Origin: an uncultured Lachnospiraceae bacterium
GTDB lineage: Bacteria > Bacillota > Clostridia > Lachnospirales > Lachnospiraceae
Direction: 5' to 3'
Assembly: GCA_947039785.1 (NCBI GenBank)
Contig: CAMQZX010000006.1
Span: forward strand, 1 to 39,790
DNA length: 39,790 nt
This document shows, piece after piece, positions 34,823 through 39,790 of the stretch. Under the pieces are notes generated by a model that worked only from the letters and a program-made list of their open reading frames with translations, made no database searches and was not told where the DNA came from. The stretch's first letter is position 1. Every line of letters begins with the position of its first letter. The position numbers were made by a program, and so were the translations under genes.

Positions 34823-35686
34823 ATGCAGAATTTCTATATCATAGCCAACTCCCAGAAGGACCCAAACTGGGAAATTACTCATAAGATTACTTCATATTTA
34901 AGACGTCATCATTGTGTCTGTCATGTGCAGGAAGCCGGCGGCAGAATCGATATAGGTCCTTATCATTATACCAATGCGAGCCTGATTCCCCCTGGAGTGG
35001 AATGTATCATTGTTCTGGGCGGCGACGGAACTCTTCTTCAGGCAGCCAGGGATGTGGTACATAGACAGATTCCTCTGTTTGGAATCAATATGGGAACGCT
35101 GGGATATCTGGCGGAAGTGAATAAGCAGGCCATCTATCCGGCACTGGAGCAGCTTATGATGGATGATTATGCCATTGAAGAACGAATGATGTTAAAGGGA
35201 AGTGTCTATCACCAGGGTCAGTTGGTGGGAGAGGACATTGCCTTAAATGATATTGTGATTGGGCGGGAGGGCCCCTTGCGTGTCATTCGTTTTATGAATT
35301 ACGTAAATGATGAATATCTGAATTCTTATAATGCAGATGGAATTATCGTTGCCACGCCCACTGGCTCCACAGGATACAGTCTGTCGGCAGGAGGTCCTAT
35401 CATTTCGCCCGATGCACGGCTGACCATGATTACTCCTCTGGCACCTCATACACTGAACACCAGAAGTATCATTCTCCCCGCGGAGGATGTGATTAAGGTA
35501 AAAATCGGCCCTGGACGGCGTCAGGCAGAGGAGAAGGGACAGGCAACCTTTGATGGAGACATCAGTATTCCCATGACTACCGGAGACAAGATTGTGATTC
35601 GGCAATCGGAAGTGAGTACGAAAATTGTGAAGCTGAATCATTTAAGCTTTGTTGAGGTTTTAAGACAGAAGATGGGAAACAGTTAG
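34823..35686 (+). CDS. nadK: NAD kinase
   Basis: Phosphorylates NAD to NADP in the cytosol. The 287 residues contain the diagnostic VLGGDGTLLQAA (GGDGT at about 66-70), FGINMGTLGYLAEV and YNADGIIVATPTGSTGYSL. It starts three bases after the tlyA stop with only a weak ribosome site, suggesting translational coupling. Confidence 0.95.
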   Translation: MQNFYIIANSQKDPNWEITHKITSYLRRHHCVCHVQEAGGRIDIGPYHYTNASLIPPGVECIIVLGGDGTLLQAARDVVHRQIPLFGINMGTLGYLAEVNKQAIYPALEQLMMDDYAIEERMMLKGSVYHQGQLVGEDIALNDIVIGREGPLRVIRFMNYVNDEYLNSYNADGIIVATPTGSTGYSLSAGGPIISPDARLTMITPLAPHTLNTRSIILPAEDVIKVKIGPGRRQAEEKGQATFDGDISIPMTTGDKIVIRQSEVSTKIVKLNHLSFVEVLRQKMGNS

Positions 35687-35723
35687 TACGCAGGAGAGAA
35701 ATAAGCGTGCTGGGAGGTTTAAA

Positions 35724-36182
35724 ATGAAACTGAAAAGACACTCGAAAATTTTGGAATTGATCAATGAGTTTGAGATAGAAACTCAGGAGGAGCTGGCGCA
35801 GCGTCTGGACGAGGCGGGCTATAAGGTTACCCAGGCCACTGTATCCAGAGATATCCGTGAGCTGAGTTTGACGAAAGTCACCAACGGCAGAGGACGTTCC
35901 ATTTATGCAGTTTTGCAGGCACCTAATCGAAATCTCAGTGAGAAGTATTCCCGCGTTCTGCGGGATGCCTTTGTGTCCATGGATACAGCCCAGAATATTC
36001 TTGTGATCAAGACGGTGCCGGGCATGGCAATGGGAGTGGCTGCTGCGTTGGATGAATTAAAATTCCATGAGATCATTGGCAGCATCGCTGGAGATGATAC
36101 GGTGATGTGTGTCATAAAGACAGCGGACAAATCCCTGCTGGTCATGGAGAAATTGCGAAAAGTATTGGAAAATCTGAATTAG
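35724..36182 (+). CDS. argR: Arginine repressor / regulator
   Basis: A hexameric arginine-sensing DNA-binding protein. The N-terminal winged helix (about residues 1-70) has ETQEELAQRLDEAGYKVTQA and TVSRDIRELSLTK; the C-terminal oligomerisation and arginine-binding domain has VPGMAMGVAAALDEL and IAGDDTVMCVIK. 152 residues is the usual size. GGGAGG precedes the start. Location before recN is conserved in Firmicutes. Confidence 0.95.
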   Translation: MKLKRHSKILELINEFEIETQEELAQRLDEAGYKVTQATVSRDIRELSLTKVTNGRGRSIYAVLQAPNRNLSEKYSRVLRDAFVSMDTAQNILVIKTVPGMAMGVAAALDELKFHEIIGSIAGDDTVMCVIKTADKSLLVMEKLRKVLENLN

Positions 36183-36192
36183 AGGTGTGTGA

Positions 36193-37887
36193 ATGTTATT
36201 AAGTTTACATGTGAAAAATCTGGCACTGATCCGGGAATCCGAGGTGGAATTTGGACCGGGACTCAATATCCTCACCGGTGAGACAGGCGCAGGTAAGTCC
36301 ATTTTGCTGGGATCGGTTCAGCTGGCATTGGGCAGCAAAATGTCCAGGAATATGATTCGGGAGAACGCGGACTATGGTCTTGTGGAGCTGCTGTTTTCCA
36401 TCGACGATCCCAGAGTGGAGGCCAAACTGAGCGAGATGGAAGTATATGCAGAGGAAGGAACAGTTCTTCTTAGCCGGAGAGTGACAGAAAACCGCAGCGT
36501 GTGTCGTATCAACGGAGAGACTTGTACCATGGCGCGCATGAAACAGGCTGCATCTTATCTTCTGGATATTCACGGACAGCATGAGCATCAATCCCTTCTT
36601 TATAAAAGCAAACAATTGGAAATTCTGGATTCTTTTGGAAAGGAGAGAATTGTTGATGCCAGGGAAGTGGTTTCCAATTTATTCCATAGCTATACAGACA
36701 TAAAAAGACAGCTTTCGTTGCAATCTATGAATGAGGAACAGAGAAAAAGGGAGATTTCATTTTTGGAATTTGAAATCAAAGAGATTCAGGAGGCAGAGCT
36801 GAAATCCGGTGAGGACGAGGAACTGGAGGCTCAATATCGGAGGCTGAATAACAGTCGAAGAATCATGGAATCTCTGCAGCAGGTACATGTGTGTACCGGA
36901 TATGACGGTCCGTCCTGCGCCGGAGAGCTGGTGGGTCGGGCGCTTCGTCATGTGAGCAGCGTGTCGGAATTTGATCCTGCCCTTGGAAATCTGGAAAGTA
37001 TGCTGACAGATATTGATGGCCTGCTCAATGATTTTAACCGGGAACTGTCAGACTATATGGAAGAAATGACCTTCGAGGAGGAAGAATTCCGTCAATTGGA
37101 GCAGCGTTTGGATTTCATCAACAATCTAAAGGCAAAATATGGAAATACCATGGAAAAGATTCAGGAGTATGCAGTGGCACAGCAGACAAGGCTGGAGGAG
37201 CTTTTGGACTACGAAGAGAATCGAAGGAAGCTTCAAAAGCGTTTGAAGGAAGTGGAAGAAGAGCTGGAGACGGCATGCCAGTCCCTCACAACAGTCCGCA
37301 AAAACTATGCTCTCAGTCTGGAGCAACAGATTATATCGGAGCTTCAGGATTTGAATTTTCAGGATGTGAAGTTTCAGATTCATTTTGACCGTGCCCAGAG
37401 CTATTCTGCCAATGGCTTGGACGATGTGGAATACCAGATTTCTACCAATCCGGGAGAACCTATGAAGCCACTTGGCAAAGTGGTTTCCGGTGGTGAGCTG
37501 AGCCGAATCATGCTGGCAATCAAGACTTTGCTGGCAGATAAAGATGAAGTGGGAACCTTGATTTTCGATGAGATCGATACGGGTATCAGTGGAAGAACGG
37601 CCCAGAAGGTGTCGGAGAAAATGGCAAGGATTGGCCTGGATCGTCAGGTTTTGTGTATTACACATCTGCCTCAGATTGCATCTATGGCAGACACTCATTT
37701 TGTAATTACCAAACGTGTGGATCAGGATCAGACCATCACCAACATCGAAAAATTAAACCAGGAAGATTCTGTATCCGAGCTGGCAAGATTGCTTGGCGGT
37801 GCAGAAATCACAGGAACAGTTCTGGAAAGTGCCCGGGAAATGAAACTATTGGCACAGAATCAAAAAAATACAAGATTACATTCTTAA
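36193..37887 (+). CDS. recN: DNA repair protein RecN
   Basis: An SMC-like ATPase that acts at double-strand breaks. The N-terminal half has Walker A GETGAGKS (29-36), and the middle (about 150-380) is a charged coiled coil. The C-terminal half has the signature VVSGGELSRIMLAIKTLL and Walker B LIFDEIDTGISG followed by CITHLPQIASMAD. The 564-residue length is normal. It starts 10 bases after argR, and a terminator follows. Confidence 0.96.
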   Translation: MLLSLHVKNLALIRESEVEFGPGLNILTGETGAGKSILLGSVQLALGSKMSRNMIRENADYGLVELLFSIDDPRVEAKLSEMEVYAEEGTVLLSRRVTENRSVCRINGETCTMARMKQAASYLLDIHGQHEHQSLLYKSKQLEILDSFGKERIVDAREVVSNLFHSYTDIKRQLSLQSMNEEQRKREISFLEFEIKEIQEAELKSGEDEELEAQYRRLNNSRRIMESLQQVHVCTGYDGPSCAGELVGRALRHVSSVSEFDPALGNLESMLTDIDGLLNDFNRELSDYMEEMTFEEEEFRQLEQRLDFINNLKAKYGNTMEKIQEYAVAQQTRLEELLDYEENRRKLQKRLKEVEEELETACQSLTTVRKNYALSLEQQIISELQDLNFQDVKFQIHFDRAQSYSANGLDDVEYQISTNPGEPMKPLGKVVSGGELSRIMLAIKTLLADKDEVGTLIFDEIDTGISGRTAQKVSEKMARIGLDRQVLCITHLPQIASMADTHFVITKRVDQDQTITNIEKLNQEDSVSELARLLGGAEITGTVLESAREMKLLAQNQKNTRLHS

Positions 37888-37901
37888 ATAACTCACATAA
37901 T

Positions 37902-37938
37902 AAGAGAGGGATATCATTTGGGTATCTCTCTCTTTTCC
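37902..37938 (+). terminator. Intrinsic terminator after recN
   Basis: AAGAGAGGGATA pairs with TATCTCTCTCTT (12 pairs, one wobble) around a nine-base loop, followed by TTCC. A second AT-rich hairpin (AAGAAAT/ATTTCTT, about 37943-37973) follows before spoIVB. Confidence 0.7.
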
Positions 37939-38033
37939 TATAATAAGAAATTCTTTTGGGATTTCTTGTTATGTTAAAGCCCTCTGGGCAGGTGATATGT
38001 GACAGATAAATTTTTTGCAAAGGATGTGATTGG

Positions 38034-39287
38034 ATGATGAATATTGGAGAAAATGTTCCACCCCCGTCTGAATGGGACCGGACATGGAAACGAAAATATC
38101 GGAGTGTACTGTTGACACTGGCAGGAATCTTTCTGTTCATCATGTTCGTTCTGGGATATTATACATTGAAGGATTCCATACCAGATGAGATACGTATGAC
38201 AAAGGAAAATCAGGAAGAGATGGCGGAGTTGTTTACCAATCCTCTGGTGACCTGGGAAGACACCATTCCGGCCTCTCAGGGCGGGCAATTTACCATTTCA
38301 TGCAAATTACTGAATGTCATACCGTTGAAAGATGTGAAAGTGGATTTGGTGGAAAAACAGTGGGTTCAGGTTAGTGGAAATGCGGTGGGAATCTATATGG
38401 CAATGGAAGGAATCCTCATTGTGGATACACAGGAGATTAAAGGTGAGGATGGAATTTACTATGATCCGGCTGAAAATCTGGTACAGCCGGGAGATTACAT
38501 TACTGCCTTCAACCAACAGCCCATTGCAACCAAGCGGGATCTGATTCAGGCAGTTCAGGAATGCCATGGGGATAATGTGCAGTTATCCTTGATTCGAAAC
38601 GGAGAGGAAATCCAGCTGTCTCTCTGTCCGGTAAAATGCAGTGAGGAAGAATACAAGCTGGGAATCTGGGTGCGGGATGATACCCAGGGAATTGGAACTT
38701 TAACTTATGTAGATGGCAATTCTGTCTTCGGAGCTTTGGGACATGGCATCAGTGACATTGACACCGGAAATCTGCTGAACATCCAGGATGGACAGCTCTA
38801 CGAGACAGAAATTATGGGTATCAACAAAGGATCCAAAGGAACGCCGGGAGAACTTTCCGGACTGATTCGCTACCAGGATGATAAAATCCTTGGCGATATA
38901 TCTGCTAACACAGAAAATGGTATTTTCGGACATCTGGACAATCTGGATGGTCTGAATCTGAAATCCATGGAAGTGGGCTACAAGCAGGACATGGAACTGG
39001 GAGCCGCCAGTATTCTCTGTGCAGTGGACGGCCAGGTCGAAGAATATCAGGTGGAAATTACTAAAATCGACATGAATCACCAGGACACAAACAAAAGCTT
39101 CGTGGTAAAAGTCACCGACGACCGCCTTCTGGAAAAGACCGGGGGAATCGTCCAGGGTATGTCTGGCAGCCCTGTAATCCAAAACGGAAAATTCGTAGGA
39201 GCAATTACCCACGTCTTTGTTCAGGACTCCACAGGAGGTTATGGAATCTTTGCGGAGACCATGCTGAAAGAGGCAGGCAATTCATAA
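38034..39287 (+). CDS. spoIVB: SpoIVB-type sporulation signalling serine protease (S55)
   Basis: In sporulating Firmicutes this forespore-secreted protease triggers processing of pro-sigma-K (or equivalent mother-cell signalling). The 417 residues have one N-terminal membrane helix (about 24-44), a PDZ domain (about 115-200; LVQPGDYITAFNQQPI), and the S55 peptidase domain. The latter has the histidine in FGALGHGISDID (H237), an acidic residue in VTDDRLLEKTGGIVQ, and the catalytic serine in GMSGSPVIQNGKFVGAI. The start codon follows AAAGGATG; a second ATG directly after it is equally possible. spo0A usually follows in this class of genomes and would lie just beyond the window. Confidence 0.93.
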   Translation: MMNIGENVPPPSEWDRTWKRKYRSVLLTLAGIFLFIMFVLGYYTLKDSIPDEIRMTKENQEEMAELFTNPLVTWEDTIPASQGGQFTISCKLLNVIPLKDVKVDLVEKQWVQVSGNAVGIYMAMEGILIVDTQEIKGEDGIYYDPAENLVQPGDYITAFNQQPIATKRDLIQAVQECHGDNVQLSLIRNGEEIQLSLCPVKCSEEEYKLGIWVRDDTQGIGTLTYVDGNSVFGALGHGISDIDTGNLLNIQDGQLYETEIMGINKGSKGTPGELSGLIRYQDDKILGDISANTENGIFGHLDNLDGLNLKSMEVGYKQDMELGAASILCAVDGQVEEYQVEITKIDMNHQDTNKSFVVKVTDDRLLEKTGGIVQGMSGSPVIQNGKFVGAITHVFVQDSTGGYGIFAETMLKEAGNS

Positions 39288-39291
39288 TAAC

Positions 39292-39343
39292 TTACAGTAC
39301 AATCAGAACCACAGGGGAAGCCGGCGGTTCTGATTGTATGTAA
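39292..39343 (+). terminator. Strong hairpin after spoIVB
   Basis: ACAATCAGAACC (39299-39310) is perfectly complementary to GGTTCTGATTGT (39326-39337), and outer bases TTAC/GTAA extend it. No T run follows, so it may be a poor terminator or an mRNA 3'-end stabiliser. Confidence 0.5.
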
Positions 39344-39369
39344 CGAAAAAATATAGGGGGGTTTTTATT

Positions 39370-39486
39370 ATGCTTGTATTGGAGGGTTACTGCTCCTTGG
39401 ATAGTGCCAATATTACTCCTTCAGACTGGCAGGGGCTGGCCAAGCGGGTTGAGAAGTTGTCTGACCAGTGTCATGGGATTGTGTAA
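39370..39486 (+). CDS. Possible 38-residue small protein, unknown
   Basis: A short frame ATG-TAA preceded by AGGGGGG at about nine bases. The peptide starts MLVLEGYCSLDSANITPSDW and has no membrane helix or motif I recognise. Its codon use looks like that of neighbouring genes. Its 3' end lies in a predicted RNA fold (39473-39531). It may be chance; comparison with relatives would decide. Confidence 0.25.
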   Translation: MLVLEGYCSLDSANITPSDWQGLAKRVEKLSDQCHGIV

Positions 39487-39545
39487 GCCATGGTACGGAC
39501 ACCATGGCGCGTAGCTCACTACGCCTCCCATATTTGGATATCTGG
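39465..39545 (+). ncRNA. Candidate structured RNA with a three-way junction
   Basis: ATGGGA (39473-39478) pairs with TCCCAT (39526-39531) and encloses two adjoining perfect hairpins: GCCATGGT/ACCATGGC (39487-39508) and GCGTAG/CTACGC (39509-39524). CCAG/CTGG (39465-39468, 39542-39545) can extend the closing stem. No known RNA family was recognised. A terminator-like hairpin lies 26 bases downstream. Confidence 0.4.
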
Positions 39546-39570
39546 AAAACAAAAAGGCAGAGAAGATGCC

Positions 39571-39620
39571 ACCTGTTTCGTTTTTATCTGGGATTCCAGG
39601 AACAGGTTTCTCCTTTTTTG
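39571..39620 (+). terminator. Candidate terminator downstream of the structured region
   Basis: ACCTGTTTC (39571-39579) pairs with GGAACAGGT (39599-39607) with one wobble around a long loop; TTCTCC and six T residues follow. Confidence 0.5.
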
Positions 39621-39719
39621 CAGTTCTTATATGCTTGAAGTATTCATATTGCCAATATTTTTTTACAAAAAACATTTGTATTAAAGTATTTTCACATTAA
39701 AGCATCCACAGGAAAAAGT

Positions 39720-39748
39720 TTTACATCAATAGAATTTTATGTTAAAAT
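39720..39748 (+). promoter_or_regulatory. Promoter reading out of the window
   Basis: TTTACA (39720-39725), a 17-base spacer and TAAAAT (39743-39748). Each box has one mismatch to consensus. It should drive the next gene beyond position 39790, probably spo0A from gene-order precedent. The rest of 39621-39790 is AT-rich with no gene seen. Confidence 0.55.
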
Positions 39749-39790
39749 AATTTTGAATATATTTTTGTAAGTATCATGAACACAAGCTGT

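Noticed and set aside
39430..39500. tRNA-like segment (GGCCAAGCGGGTTGAGAAG resembles a D arm)
   Set aside because: No acceptor stem, no T-arm GGTTCGAATCC-type motif, and no valid anticodon arm.
39490..39684. 64-codon frame in phase with the 38-codon frame but after its stop
   Set aside because: It runs through the terminator-like hairpin and AT-rich DNA, has no ribosome site, and gives no recognisable peptide. Readthrough of the stop is not supported.

Overview
The window is a dense, mostly plus-strand stretch of a spore-forming Clostridia genome, most likely Lachnospiraceae. The evidence is a moderate GC content, strong GGAGG-type ribosome binding sites, the sporulation protease gene spoIVB at the end of an asp23-nusB-xseAB-ispA-dxs-tlyA-nadK-argR-recN series, a complete anaerobic (Cbi-type) corrin ring operon, and RocR-like sigma-54 control. 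No tRNA, rRNA, CRISPR array, insertion sequence or prophage gene was seen.

Layout. (1) 1-7763: aroD, then a D-aminoacylase-type amidohydrolase directly followed by a potABCD polyamine-type ABC importer, then ptsI. (2) 7738-9880: a stand-alone homocysteine S-methyltransferase (minus) and trpS (plus), which diverge from a small intergenic region containing a palindrome. (3) 9954-13449: a PAS/AAA+/Fis sigma-54 activator (minus) divergent from a histidine/phenylalanine ammonia-lyase family gene (plus). A near-consensus -24/-12 promoter lies in front of the lyase gene, and the lyase lacks the Ala-Ser-Gly triad that makes the MIO cofactor. (4) 13475-14389: an RluA-type pseudouridine synthase (minus). 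(5) 14466-27096: a dyad repeat, a strong promoter, a cobalamin riboswitch with terminator, and the operon cbiD-cbiL-cbiF-cbiG-cbiH-cbiJ/E/T-cbiA-cbiB-cobD-cbiP-cbiC. (6) 27097-28845: a structured leader and an AgcS-type alanine/glycine:sodium symporter. (7) 28907-39287: the asp23 to spoIVB series. (8) 39288-39790: no recognised gene, but hairpins, a possible three-way-junction RNA, a short ORF and an outward-reading promoter.

How it works together. The cbi operon builds the corrin ring from cobalt-precorrin-2 to adenosylcobinamide phosphate and should be shut off by cobalamin through its leader. Cobalt insertion, precorrin-2 synthesis and nucleotide-loop assembly are not encoded here. The series at 28.9-39.3 kb combines transcription termination, DNA repair, isoprenoid precursors, NADP supply, arginine control and late sporulation signalling.

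The most interesting locus is the sigma-54 activator/lyase pair. The lyase keeps the family fold signatures but has lost the MIO triad and two residues that surround it. This points to an MIO-independent elimination, and ergothionase (trimethylamine release from ergothioneine) is the best precedent. The pair looks like an inducible catabolic module whose substrate and effector remain to be shown.
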